Shown here one piece after another: positions 26,278-34,665 of a DNA stretch of 64,000 nucleotides. A program made the position numbers and the translations under genes. Every line of letters starts with the position of its first letter. Within the stretch, counting starts at the first letter, position 1. Origin of the DNA: Streptomyces galbus (GTDB lineage: Bacteria > Actinomycetota > Actinomycetes > Streptomycetales > Streptomycetaceae); contig NZ_SZPR01000030.1 in NCBI RefSeq assembly GCF_005280195.1, positions 1 to 64,000 on the forward strand, read 5' to 3'. The notes under the pieces were generated by a model, which was given only the letters and a program-made list of their open reading frames with translations, searched no databases and was not told the origin of the DNA.

Positions 26278-26720
26278 TCATCCCCCGGATGTCTGAGTGG
26301 TCGGACTCGCACGCCAAGACTGGGACCGGGGCCGCACGGCTGCCAGACGTTTCAGCCAGGACCGAAAGGGGCTTCGCGGCGGCGTCCGGGGGGAAGTCGG
26401 CGTGCACGCCCTGGACTCTCGAGCCGTTGTCGGTGGCCTGCCGTGAGCTGGAGCGGGAGCGTCTTGCTGCCGTCCCGGGCGCCCTGCGCGACCTGCCCGA
26501 AGTGGCTCGTGAAGGTCCTGCCCACGAAGTAGGTGCTCTGGAGAGGAGTTCCGAGGCGGCGCGGATCCGCCGGGACGGACGGCGTCGTCGCCACCTCCAC
26601 CCGCCGGCGCCATCGCTCCGCCCGTCCCGGCGATCACCAGCGCCGTGGCCGCCGCCACCGCGCGGCGGCGGACACGGCGGCGGCGTCCGCCTTTGCCGAT
26701 ATTCTGCGCGGCGGGTCGAC
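26278..26720 (-). pseudogene. Possible remnant of a secreted protein gene, frameshifted
   Basis: Three minus-strand frames carry successive protein-like pieces: a signal-like VAAATALVIAGTGGAMAPAG (about 26660-26590), then STYFVGRTFTSHFGQVAQGA with DGSKTLPLQLTAG, then VQGVHADFPPDAAAKPLSVL followed by AETSGSRAAPVPVLAC, ending near 26285. Read together they resemble one exported protein with at least two frameshifts. I do not recognise the family, and sequencing error cannot be excluded. Confidence 0.35.
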
Positions 26721-26733
26721 CTGCCCGAGGCGG

Positions 26734-27372
26734 TCAGTACAGCTTGTTCACCGCCGTGACGGTCGTGGTCTTGAAGTCCGCCACCTGGGCGTCCTTGAAG
26801 GTGCCCATCCGGCCCCAGCGCACGATGGTGACAGCGGCGCCGTCGCGGCCGACGGAGAACAGGTTGATGTCGGAGGAGCCCTGGGCGGAGGCGGTGTGGA
26901 TGCCGTAGACGTCGGCGCCCTCCTCCACGTTCAGGTGGCCGTAGGACTTCTGCGTCGCCGTGATGTTGGGGTCCTGCTGCATCAGCGTCCGCGCGCAGCC
27001 GGCGAGGTCCTTGCGCAGCAGGGCGGCGAACTCCTTCGACCACTGCTCGCTGCGCCCCTCGACGGTGAGCTGCTGGGCGTTGGTGTCGAGCTCCGTCCAG
27101 TACTCGCGGTGGGAGGTGATGGACGGCAGCGCCTCGCCCACGCACATCGGCAGCGGGTCGGGCTGCCCGGCGGTGACGGGGCCCGCGTACCAGGGCGAGG
27201 ACGGGTACGGCGGCAGCTCGGCCGGCTCCAGGTACCGGGGCGTGTCGGAGGGGTCCTGGCCGGCCGCGGCCGGGACGGCGGCTGCGGCGAGGCCGGCCAC
27301 GGCCGCCAGCGCGGCCAGGCCGCCGGCCAGGGCGGTACGGGTGATACGGGTGCCTCGGGCGCGGATCTGCAT
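26734..27372 (-). CDS. Secreted hypothetical protein
   Basis: A 212-residue exported protein. Residues 1-38 form a signal peptide (LAALAAVAGLAAAAVPAAAG). The mature part has two Cys (PLPMCVGEAL and LAGCARTLM), an acidic middle with NVEEGADVYGIHTASAQG, and an end VTIVRWGRMGTFKDAQVADF followed by TTTVTAVNKLY. The terminal VRWGRMGTF stretch looks structured. The ATG at 27372 has GGGGGAG in front; an ATG four codons upstream is an alternative. It faces away from the GH16 gene, leaving 240 bases of shared upstream region. Confidence 0.65.
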   Translation of the reverse strand: MQIRARGTRITRTALAGGLAALAAVAGLAAAAVPAAAGQDPSDTPRYLEPAELPPYPSSPWYAGPVTAGQPDPLPMCVGEALPSITSHREYWTELDTNAQQLTVEGRSEQWSKEFAALLRKDLAGCARTLMQQDPNITATQKSYGHLNVEEGADVYGIHTASAQGSSDINLFSVGRDGAAVTIVRWGRMGTFKDAQVADFKTTTVTAVNKLY

Positions 27373-27612
27373 GGTCTCCCCCATCGGTCGTGCCCGGCTG
27401 GCCGGGCGGGTGCGCGGGCTTGTGCCCTCGCCCCCTGTACGACCCGTCGGCGGCCGCATGCGTTGCCCGCGGGCTTGCTACGGATCCGTCCCGAATGTCA
27501 CCGATCGGTCCGCCCCCGGGGGGCCGGCGCCTCTTCCCACCCTGACGGCCGTGCCCGTGCGGGTGTGCGCCACACTGAGGTGCGCCCCCCGCCCACCTGC
27601 AGGAGCAGCACG

Positions 27613-28470
27613 ATGAACCCCCGATTCCGTCGCCTGGCCCTCGCCATGGCGCTGAGCGCGCTGCTGGGCGGATGCGGCACGGCCGCGGACACACAGACGC
27701 CTGCCGCCGCGGAGAAACCGTTCTGGAGTGCCGAGTTCGCGGGGGAGGCCGGTACCCGTCCGTCGGAGATGTCCTGGAACACCGAGACCGGCAACCGGGA
27801 AGCCGAGGGGTGGGGCAACGACGAGCTGCAGTACTACACCAACGACGCGGCCAACTCGTCTCTCGACGGCGCGGGGCACCTGCTGATCGCGGCGCGGCGC
27901 GCCCCCGTGGGCGCGCACCTGCCGTGCTACACGCAGGAGGTGTGCCCGTGGACCTCCGCCCGGCTCACCACGCAGGGGAAGGTCGCGCTCAGCCGCGGAC
28001 GGGCGGAGATCCGCGCGAAGCTGCCCACCGGCACGGGGCTGCTGCCGGCGATCTGGATGCTCGGCGACAACGGCGTCGAGTGGCCCGGGCAGGGGGAGAT
28101 CGACATCTGCGAGGTGGTCGGCGCGGAGCCGCGCACGGTGTACGGGACCGCGCACGGACCGACCTACTTCAACGAGAACGGGATCGGCGGCTCCACCGCC
28201 CTGCCGGGCGACGCCTCGCAGGCCTTCCACGTCTACGCGGTCGACAAGCAGCCGCACCGCATCACCTGGTCCGTCGACTCAAGGCCGTACTTCACGCTGA
28301 CCCCGTCGCAGCTGCCCCGGCCCCATGACTGGGTCTTCGAACAGGACCTGCACCTCCTGCTCAACGTCGCCGTCGGGGGCGACTGGCCCGGTCCTCCCGA
28401 TCGCTCCACACCCTCCCCCGCGACGATGACGGTGGACTGGGTGCGCCTGTACGGCGAGGGCGTGGCCTGA
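27613..28470 (+). CDS. GH16 endo-beta-glucanase lipoprotein
   Basis: A 285-residue surface enzyme of glycoside hydrolase family 16, which cleaves beta-1,3- or mixed-linked glucans. The N-terminus MNPRFRRLALAMALSALLGG leads to a lipobox Cys21, so it should be anchored as a lipoprotein. The catalytic signature GEIDICEVVG gives nucleophile Glu161 and acid/base Glu166, and the flanking TGTGLLPAIWML and late NVAVGG fit laminarinase-type members. The ATG at 27613 follows CAGGAGCAGC. It is convergent with the DUF1345-like gene, 13 bases between stops. Confidence 0.9.
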   Translation: MNPRFRRLALAMALSALLGGCGTAADTQTPAAAEKPFWSAEFAGEAGTRPSEMSWNTETGNREAEGWGNDELQYYTNDAANSSLDGAGHLLIAARRAPVGAHLPCYTQEVCPWTSARLTTQGKVALSRGRAEIRAKLPTGTGLLPAIWMLGDNGVEWPGQGEIDICEVVGAEPRTVYGTAHGPTYFNENGIGGSTALPGDASQAFHVYAVDKQPHRITWSVDSRPYFTLTPSQLPRPHDWVFEQDLHLLLNVAVGGDWPGPPDRSTPSPATMTVDWVRLYGEGVA

Positions 28471-28483
28471 GCCGTGCGGCCGG

Positions 28484-29200
28484 TCAGTGCAGGATGCTCA
28501 CCGCGCGGGCGATCACCAGGAGCGAGGTGAACAGGGCCGAGACGCTCTGGATGCTCATCAGCACCTTCGCGCGGGTCGACAGGGGCATCGTGTCGGTCGG
28601 GCTGAACGCCGTGGAGTTGGTGACGGAGACGTAGAGGTAGTCCACGAGGGTGGGGACCCAGTCGGAGGTGCCGCTGGCGCCGTCGGCCACTTCCTGGATG
28701 GCGTCGTCGTTCTCGTCCTGGGAGAAGCGGAAGTCCGCCAGCGGCAGCGCCGAGCGGGGCACCTGGGTGCGGCTGACCGGGCCGCCGCGGTCCAGCTCCC
28801 AGTAGGCCAGGCCGAAGACGATGATGTTGGTCAGCCACACCTGCAGGGCCGCCACCAGCAAGGACCTGCCGTCCTTGACCCCGGCGTAGACCAGCTCGTG
28901 GACCAGGATGACCAGCGCCACCAGGTTGCTGACGGCGATGATGCCCACCAGGGTGAGGGACAGCACCCGGAACGCCTTGGTCTGCCGGGTCAGGCGCCTG
29001 GGGTTGATCGCGATGAGCGGGACGAGCAGCAGGCACTCCAGGGCGGGCAGCACGTAGCGCGGGGCGACGAGCAGTTGCTCGGGCAGGAACAGGTACAGGG
29101 CGATCGCGGTGAGCGTCGCGACGACCGCGGGCAGCCGTACCTCGCCCCTGCGTTCGTGCCGGGGATGCCTGGTGCTCGCCTCCGCGCGCGTGCGTGCCAT
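28484..29200 (-). CDS. DUF1345-like multi-pass membrane protein
   Basis: A 238-residue inner-membrane protein with about six hydrophobic stretches (VVATLTAIALYLFLPEQLL, VLPALECLLLVPLIAI, LTLVGIIAVSNLVALVILVH, VWLTNIIVFGLAYWELD). The re-entrant-looking VDYLYVSVTNSTAFSPTD followed by a pair of helices resembles DUF1345 and small ion-channel-like proteins. The ATG at 29200 has GGAAGGA five bases upstream. No partner gene is evident. The 144 bases to the ThuA gene contain nothing clear. Confidence 0.7.
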   Translation of the reverse strand: MARTRAEASTRHPRHERRGEVRLPAVVATLTAIALYLFLPEQLLVAPRYVLPALECLLLVPLIAINPRRLTRQTKAFRVLSLTLVGIIAVSNLVALVILVHELVYAGVKDGRSLLVAALQVWLTNIIVFGLAYWELDRGGPVSRTQVPRSALPLADFRFSQDENDDAIQEVADGASGTSDWVPTLVDYLYVSVTNSTAFSPTDTMPLSTRAKVLMSIQSVSALFTSLLVIARAVSILH

Positions 29201-29344
29201 ACCGACCGGTCCTTCCCCTTGCCGCCGCTGACAGCGCCAGAGGGCCCGCCGCGTCATCCGGTGCAGGTCGCCTGGCACCTGAAGCATCTACCCCGAGGAC
29301 GGCGCTCCCCCGCCACCGCGCCCGGCGGCGGGGTGGGCGGCGGG

Positions 29345-30643
29345 TCAGGCGGCGGTCGCGGTGAAGCTCTGTGCGGCCGAGCCGTCGCAGGTGCGCTGGG
29401 TGAGCTGCGCGCTGTCGGCGGCGGTGGCCGCGGCGGTCAGGCACTTGCCGCTGTGGCGGGCGGTGAAGTGGTAGCGTCCGGCGGCCTCCTTCACGGGGAG
29501 CCACTGCTGGTTCTGCCCGCCCGTGTACGTCCACAGCTGCAGGGGGGCGTTGTCGGCGCCGGACACGTCGGTCACGTCGATGACCTGCTGCGGGTTCGGG
29601 CGTACGCCGATGCGCCGGTATCCGCTGTCGGTGGCGGCGAGCCGGAACTGCTGGGCCTGGGTGCCGTTGCAGGTGTACTGCTGGATCGCGGTGCCGTTGG
29701 CGGTGGCGGCGGCGCGGGCGTCGACGCAGGTGCCGTTGCCGACGTTCCTCAGGGAGTAGGGGGAGGTCTCGGAGAGCGTGTCGTCCGGCGGGGTGGTGGT
29801 GCCGGCGCCGCCGAGCCACTTCAGGCCGTCCAGCAGGAAGCGGTTCTGGGTGGCGCTGGCGAACGTGGACGACGTGCGGGTGTCGGTGGCGTAGTTCATC
29901 GCGTTGTGGCCGAAGTTCGCGTACAGCATGCGGTACTTCGTGTTGGTCCACAGGATCGGGTAGTAGCCGCTGTACCAGGACTGGTCGGGGTCGGTGCCCA
30001 GCGGGAAGCTGCTGGGGTCGACCGAGGCGAGGACCTTGATGTCCGGGTTCTGCCGCAGGTCGTTGGACCAGCTGTACCACTCGCTGACCGACGAGGTGAA
30101 GGTGGCGGGCAGGCCCGCGGTGGACGGGTGGGTGCGGTCCTCGACCTTCAGGGTGGCGGCCGTCGGGCCCCAGGTGTTGGAGCGGAAGGTGCCGCTGCCC
30201 AGGAACTGGTCGTGGTACCAGGGCCAGCTCGCCGCGTCCGTGGTGAAGGCGGAGACGTGGAAGCCCATCCAGGCGCCGCCGGAGCGCATGTACTGCTCGA
30301 ATCCGGCGCGTTGGGCGGCGCTCTGCGGCAGGTCGTCGAGGAACAGGACGACCTGGTAGGCGTTGACGCCGCCGTTCGCGAGGAGGTTCCAGTCGTTGCT
30401 GGCGGTGTAGGTGAAGCCGTTCGCGGCCGCCTGCCGGGGCAGCCAGTCGTTGGCCTCCTTCTCGAAGTCGATGTGGGCCGCGTCCCAGGTGCCGCTGTAC
30501 AGGCCGAGCACCTTGAAGGGGGTCGCCGCGGGGCCGGCGTGGGCGGCGGGCGGGGCGGCGAGGGTGAGGAGGGCCGCGAGCAGGAGGAGGATCCGCGGCG
30601 TGGTGCGGGCGGGTGCGGGTCGGGCGGGGTGCGGTGCGTGCAT
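29345..30643 (-). CDS. Secreted ThuA-domain protein with ricin-type lectin domain
   Basis: A 432-residue exported protein. Signal peptide at residues 1-37 (LLLLAALLTLAAPPAAHAG). A ThuA-like (trehalose-utilisation, class-I glutamine-amidotransferase-like) domain occupies about 40-275: VLGLYSGTWDAAHIDFEKEA, VVLFLDDLPQ, AWMGFHVSAF, PILWTNTKYRMLYANFGHNA. A ricin B/CBM13 trefoil runs from about 295 to 432 with QQW/QQF-type motifs. Its role is probably in sugar degradation, but ThuA chemistry is not well defined. It begins 35 bases after the ricin-GH18 gene and likely forms an operon with it, under the promoter at 32202-32230. Confidence 0.85.
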   Translation of the reverse strand: MHAPHPARPAPARTTPRILLLLAALLTLAAPPAAHAGPAATPFKVLGLYSGTWDAAHIDFEKEANDWLPRQAAANGFTYTASNDWNLLANGGVNAYQVVLFLDDLPQSAAQRAGFEQYMRSGGAWMGFHVSAFTTDAASWPWYHDQFLGSGTFRSNTWGPTAATLKVEDRTHPSTAGLPATFTSSVSEWYSWSNDLRQNPDIKVLASVDPSSFPLGTDPDQSWYSGYYPILWTNTKYRMLYANFGHNAMNYATDTRTSSTFASATQNRFLLDGLKWLGGAGTTTPPDDTLSETSPYSLRNVGNGTCVDARAAATANGTAIQQYTCNGTQAQQFRLAATDSGYRRIGVRPNPQQVIDVTDVSGADNAPLQLWTYTGGQNQQWLPVKEAAGRYHFTARHSGKCLTAAATAADSAQLTQRTCDGSAAQSFTATAA

Positions 30644-30678
30644 CTGCCGATCGGTCCTTTCGTCCCGGTCCCGGGAGG

Positions 30679-32094
30679 TCAGCCGGTGTACTTGGCGAAG
30701 ATGCCGGTGAACTGCCAGGCGCTCTGGGCCACGCCCGAGCAGGTGTCGTCGTTCGGGTAGGCGCCGGAGCAGGGCCGGTCGCGGTTGGCCGACCAGAACG
30801 TCAGGCGCGCCAGGTGGTGCTGCTGGGCGTAGCCGAGGATGGTCTGGAAGTCGGCGGGGGTGACGGTCTCGTTGTCGTCGGTGATGCCGTTCATGGAGGA
30901 GATGCCCATGGAGCGGTAGGCCTGGTCGTCGCTGTAGCCGTAGGCGTTCTTCAGGGCGTTCTTCAGGCCCTCGGCCGCCCGGGTCGTCAGCGTCCCCATG
31001 TTCTGGCCGGCGCCGCCGAAGTCGAACGGCATGATCGTCCAGCTGTCCACGGTGAGGCCGGAGGCGGCGGCCCGGTTGATCAGGCTGGTGTCGGGCCCGG
31101 ACTGGCCGGTGCCGATGGTGACGTACACCTTCAGGCCCGGGTTGGCGGCCTTGACGGTCTTGAGCGCGTCGACGGTGCGCTGCTGCACGGTGGCGCTGCT
31201 GTAGGCGTCGGCCTCCAGGTCGATGTCGATGGCCTTGAGCCCCAAGGCGTCGATGACCTTCTGGTAGGCGCCGGCGAGCGCGGAGGCGCTGGTGCAGGTG
31301 CTCTCCAGCTTGTTGCCGCTGTAGCCGCCGAAGGAGGGGATGACGTCGCCGCCGTTGGCCCGGACGGTGGTGACGGTCTGCTGGTCGACACCGCCGGTGA
31401 GCGGACGGGTGCCGTCCCACTGGGGGTTGCAGGTGCCGTTGCTCAGGACGAAGGCGAGGGTGAACCACTTGACGCCGGTGGCGTTCATGAGGGTGACCGG
31501 GTTGGGCGGGCTGCCCCAGCCGTTGTAGAGGTAGGGGGCGACGGCCATCGGTGCGGCGGCGGGGGGTGTGCCGTCGCCGGCCGCCGGTGCGGTCCACTTC
31601 TGGTTGGCGGCGCCGGTGCAGCTCCAGATCTGGACGGGGGTGCCGTTGGCGGCGGTGTTGCCGGTGACGTCGGCGCACTTGCCGGACTGCTGGCCGACGA
31701 GGTCGCGGGCGGCGGTGACGGTCCACTTCTGGTTGGCGCTGCCCGCGCAGTCCCACAGTTGCAGCCGTGCTCCGTTGGCGGTCGAACCGCCGGTCACGTC
31801 CAGGCACTTGCCGAGGGCGCGGAGGGTGCCGTCGGTGCCGACGGTCCACTGCTGGGCGGCGGTGCCGTTGCAGTCGTAGAGCTGGACGGCCGTGCCGTTG
31901 GCGGAGTTCGCCCCCGCCACGTCCAGACACTTGCCGCCGAGTCCGGTGACGGCGCCGGTCGCGGCCGCGGCGGGGGGCGCGGCGAGGACGCTCGCCGATC
32001 CCGCGAGCAGGGCGGTGACGAGGACGGCGCGCAGCGCGGTCCTGCGGGCGGGGGCGGATGCGGGCAGGGGGGACTTGGGGAGCGTGGGGCGCAT
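30679..32094 (-). CDS. Secreted GH18 chitinase-like protein with N-terminal ricin domain
   Basis: A 471-residue exported protein from the ATG at 32094. Signal peptide at about 1-46 (LVTALLAGSASVLAAPPAAAA), CBM13 trefoil at about 47-170 with three QxW repeats (QQWTVG, QKWTVT, QKWTAP), a short linker, then a GH18 barrel (about 183-471). The catalytic strand reads LKAIDIDLEADA: Asp290, Asp292 and acid Glu294 are present, but the first Asp of DxxDxDxE is Lys. This subfamily often binds or cuts chitin with altered activity. There is no strong ribosome site before 32094; a GTG at 32148 is an alternative start. Confidence 0.85.
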   Translation of the reverse strand: MRPTLPKSPLPASAPARRTALRAVLVTALLAGSASVLAAPPAAAATGAVTGLGGKCLDVAGANSANGTAVQLYDCNGTAAQQWTVGTDGTLRALGKCLDVTGGSTANGARLQLWDCAGSANQKWTVTAARDLVGQQSGKCADVTGNTAANGTPVQIWSCTGAANQKWTAPAAGDGTPPAAAPMAVAPYLYNGWGSPPNPVTLMNATGVKWFTLAFVLSNGTCNPQWDGTRPLTGGVDQQTVTTVRANGGDVIPSFGGYSGNKLESTCTSASALAGAYQKVIDALGLKAIDIDLEADAYSSATVQQRTVDALKTVKAANPGLKVYVTIGTGQSGPDTSLINRAAASGLTVDSWTIMPFDFGGAGQNMGTLTTRAAEGLKNALKNAYGYSDDQAYRSMGISSMNGITDDNETVTPADFQTILGYAQQHHLARLTFWSANRDRPCSGAYPNDDTCSGVAQSAWQFTGIFAKYTG

Positions 32095-32152
32095 GGGGGG
32101 TTCACAGCCCTTCGGGGGAAGACCATCGGTGGGGGTCGGCAGAGACACCGGG

Positions 32153-32168
32153 GTTCACGTATGTGAAC
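32153..32168. promoter_or_regulatory. Inverted repeat in the 5' leader of the ricin-GH18 gene
   Basis: GTTCAC-GTAT-GTGAAC is a perfect six-base inverted repeat. It lies in the untranslated leader, 59 bases before the ATG and about 35-40 bases after the predicted start of transcription, and may be a second operator. Confidence 0.45.
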
Positions 32169-32201
32169 TTCGGGTGCACTCGTGAAGCTGTGGCGAACTG
32201 G

Positions 32202-32230
32202 AACCTAAAGGTCTGTGCCAAAGCCGTCAA
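32202..32230 (-). promoter_or_regulatory. Promoter of ricin-GH18/ThuA operon, with degenerate dre-like spacer
   Basis: On the minus strand TTGACG (-35, 32225-32230) and TAGGTT (-10, 32202-32207) are separated by exactly 17 bases, a sound vegetative promoter. The spacer contains TTTGGCACAGACCTTT, which keeps the TGG and AGACC positions of the DasR element but not the full palindrome, so DasR control is only a possibility. Confidence 0.65.
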
Positions 32231-32291
32231 GAGATGAAGCCGAGATGGCCGTCGACGCACGCGCCTGCGCAGGGACTTGAACACAAAGGGG

Positions 32292-32331
32292 CCCCGGTCC
32301 GGGAGCACACTGCCGTACTCCCGGGCCGGGG
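32292..32331 (-). terminator. Hairpin terminator after the arabinofuranosidase-like gene
   Basis: The 14-base arms (32292-32305 and 32318-32331) pair with one wobble around a 12-base loop, five bases past the stop codon at 32337 in the direction of that gene. CCCCTTTGTGTTC follows on the minus strand. It also shields the promoter region of the ricin-GH18 operon. Confidence 0.7.
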
Positions 32332-32336
32332 ATTCC

Positions 32337-34475
32337 TCAACCGCCCGAGCACACCGCGCCGTTGAGGCGGAAGGCCGTCGGGTCGGGGTTGGGGCCGTCG
32401 TTGGCGCCGACGAAACCGAAGGAGGCCGTCGACGCGCCGTCCGCAGCCAGCGCTCCCGCGCCCTCGGGAGCGGTCACCCGCACGTGCCGGCCGGTCTGGG
32501 TGAACGTGGCGTTCCAGCCGGAGGACACGCTCTGGCCGTCGGCCGGCCAGTCCCAGTCGAGCGTCCAGCCGGTGACCGGGGCGGCGGAGAGGTTGCGCAC
32601 GCTCACCGTGGCCACGAACCCGTTGCCCCAGCCCGTGTCGCGGTGGTAGGTCACCGCGCAGACGGCGTCGGAGGGGGTGCCCGTGGTGAACGTCAGCGGG
32701 TCGGACGGCGCGGCGAGCCGGCCCGAGGCGTCCGCGGCCAGCACGTCGACGGTGTGCGTGCTGCCCGCGGGCAGGTTCCGCAGCGTCACCGAGGTGCCGG
32801 TGCTCTCGCCGACCGTCCACGTGTGCGCACCGTCGCGCTCCTGGACCAGGTAGCGCGCGGCCCCGGGCGCACCCGTCCAGGACAGGCGCGCCGTGGTGTC
32901 GGTGACCGCCTCCAGCCTCGGCGTGCCCGGCGTGCCGGCCGCCGAAGCGCCGGGCCCCGTACCCGACTTCGGGCTGAGCGTGAGGGTGAGCATCCCGTAC
33001 GCCGGCACCGTGACCCGCGAGGCGCTCGCCCCGCTGCCGGTGACATCGGTGATGTCGCTGTCGCCGCGTGCGTAGCGGCGCGCGACGGGGGTCGCGGCGG
33101 AGGGGGTGAAGCCCGTGTAGGCGAGGGCGACGGTCCGTGCGGCGTCCGGGTTCTTGTTGATGAGCAGCACGCTCAGGCGCCCGTCGCGGCGGTGCACGGC
33201 GTGCGCGGAGACGTCCTGCGCGGAGGACGCGGCGGCGACCATGGTGTCGCCCGCGGTGCCCAGTTCGCTCGTCATCTTCATGCCGAAGTACGGGTGGAAC
33301 GGCGTGTTCGCGGGCGGCTGGCAGACCGCGCCGCTGCACGCTCCGCTGGAGAGCATGCCCATGTCGCCGTAGTCCGTCTCGCCGTCCACGGTGCTGATCT
33401 GCCCCGGCCCGTTGTGGGTGTTCCACCAGTCGACGGTGAACACCCCGTTCTCCAGCGCCGTGGCGAAGGCGTCCGCGGCGAACAGGCCGTTGGGACGCGC
33501 GGTGAGCAGGCCGCCGCCGGTGTTGGTGTTCACCTCGGTCAGGGCGATGCCGATGCGCGGGGAGTCGGCGCCCGCGTACCGGTCGAGCTGGCGGCGCACC
33601 TCGCGCAGTTCGCCGGGCAGCCGGGTCAGGCGGGACAGGGCGGTGTCGGCGCTGGTGTCGGAGCCGCCCGCGTACCAGTGCACGCTCACGAAGTCGATGA
33701 CGTCGGTGACCTGGGAGAGCACGGTGTGGTTCCAGTCGCCCGGATCGCCCTGGCCGACCACGCCGTCGGGCCAGTTGCCCGGCGCGGTCAGGACCGCGCC
33801 GATCTTCACGCTCGGGTCGACGGCCTTCATCGCGGCGGCGTAGGCGCGGACCTGGCGGGCGTACTCCTGGGGGCTCTTGTCGGCGTGCTCGTCGTGCTCC
33901 CAGCCGCTGCCGTAGTGGTCGTTGCCGTAGATCTCGTTGCCGATCTCCCAGTACTTCGCGCCGTAGCCCTTGGTGACGTTGGCGTAGCGGACCCAGCCGG
34001 CCGCCTCCTCGGGCGTGCCGGAGCCGTAGTTGGCGATCAGGACGGGCTGGGCGCCGGTGGCACGGACGGTGCCCATGAAGGCGTCGAAGCCGGTGCCGGG
34101 CGCGACGTACCCGCCGGGCGCGGTGTGCGTCTGCCAGTGGTAGATGTCGGCGTAGGAGCCGCCCGGGTAGCGCATCGCCCCCACGCCGGCCCGCTTCATC
34201 AGGGCCGCGACCTCGGGGTCGTTCATGTGGGCGTCCCAGACGGCGGCGTTGACCCCGCGCGCGGTGTCGGTGAGCCGGCCCAGCGACGCCTGCGCGTCGA
34301 CCTGGACGTCGGCGTCCGCGGCGGGCTCCTCCCCCGCCGCGGAGGCGACCCCGGCGGCGCCGAGCGGGGACAGCAGGGCGAGCGCGGCGGCCAGGGCGGC
34401 GGCGGTGCGCACGAGACGGCGGGAACGGGAGCGGCCGGGGCGGCCGGATCGGCCGGGGCTGCGCGGTAAGGGCAT
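32337..34475 (-). CDS. Secreted arabinofuranosidase-like glycoside hydrolase with FnIII and CBM2
   Basis: A 712-residue exported clan-A hydrolase. Signal peptide at about 1-46 (ALALLSPLGAAGVASAAG), catalytic barrel at about 55-500, FnIII at about 510-595 and a C-terminal cellulose-binding CBM2 at about 605-712 (CAVTYHRDTGWGNGFVATV; the closing Cys is in GAVCSGG). Acid/base Glu181 lies in YWEIGNEIYG and the likely nucleophile Glu314 in IALTEVNTNTG. The barrel resembles GH51/GH39-type alpha-L-arabinofuranosidases; xylan or cellulose side chains are probable targets. The ATG at 34475 follows GAGGGGGG. A perfect CebR-type box sits just behind its promoter, tying expression to cello-oligosaccharides. 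Confidence 0.85.
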   Translation of the reverse strand: MPLPRSPGRSGRPGRSRSRRLVRTAAALAAALALLSPLGAAGVASAAGEEPAADADVQVDAQASLGRLTDTARGVNAAVWDAHMNDPEVAALMKRAGVGAMRYPGGSYADIYHWQTHTAPGGYVAPGTGFDAFMGTVRATGAQPVLIANYGSGTPEEAAGWVRYANVTKGYGAKYWEIGNEIYGNDHYGSGWEHDEHADKSPQEYARQVRAYAAAMKAVDPSVKIGAVLTAPGNWPDGVVGQGDPGDWNHTVLSQVTDVIDFVSVHWYAGGSDTSADTALSRLTRLPGELREVRRQLDRYAGADSPRIGIALTEVNTNTGGGLLTARPNGLFAADAFATALENGVFTVDWWNTHNGPGQISTVDGETDYGDMGMLSSGACSGAVCQPPANTPFHPYFGMKMTSELGTAGDTMVAAASSAQDVSAHAVHRRDGRLSVLLINKNPDAARTVALAYTGFTPSAATPVARRYARGDSDITDVTGSGASASRVTVPAYGMLTLTLSPKSGTGPGASAAGTPGTPRLEAVTDTTARLSWTGAPGAARYLVQERDGAHTWTVGESTGTSVTLRNLPAGSTHTVDVLAADASGRLAAPSDPLTFTTGTPSDAVCAVTYHRDTGWGNGFVATVSVRNLSAAPVTGWTLDWDWPADGQSVSSGWNATFTQTGRHVRVTAPEGAGALAADGASTASFGFVGANDGPNPDPTAFRLNGAVCSGG

Positions 34476-34518
34476 GGGGGTCCCCCCTCAGGGGCCGGCG
34501 GCAAGGGCACAGGATCGG

Positions 34519-34532
34519 TGGGAGCGCTCCCA
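34519..34532. promoter_or_regulatory. CebR-type operator (perfect 14-bp palindrome)
   Basis: TGGGAGCGCTCCCA matches exactly the known Streptomyces CebR box, bound by the cellobiose-responsive LacI-family repressor of cellulose use. It directly follows the -10 of the gene at 32337-34475, covering the transcription start, a classic repression position. The local LacI gene (34666-35763) lies next door but has a different operator at its own promoter, so a CebR encoded elsewhere is the likely binder. Confidence 0.85.
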
Positions 34533-34560
34533 TGATGGGAGGGGGGTGATGCCCTGTCAA
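34532..34560 (-). promoter_or_regulatory. Promoter of the CBM2 arabinofuranosidase-like gene
   Basis: A perfect TTGACA (minus strand, 34555-34560), a 17-base spacer and CATCAT (34532-34537) form a good vegetative promoter that ends where the CebR box begins. The predicted leader is about 50 bases to the ATG. Confidence 0.7.
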
Positions 34561-34665
34561 CGGACGGGACAGCCGGGACGCACCCGGCCGGCACGGGGGC
34601 GGGGGCGGGGAAGAGCCGGGGCCCGACGAGCGGGGTGCGTGCGCGGGCGGCGGAGGGCCCCGCCC

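Noticed and set aside
30679..34475. Large plus-strand frames antisense to the GH18, ThuA and GH51-like genes
   Set aside because: They are frame shadows of high-GC genes: Gly/Val/Arg/Ala-rich, without motifs or ribosome sites.
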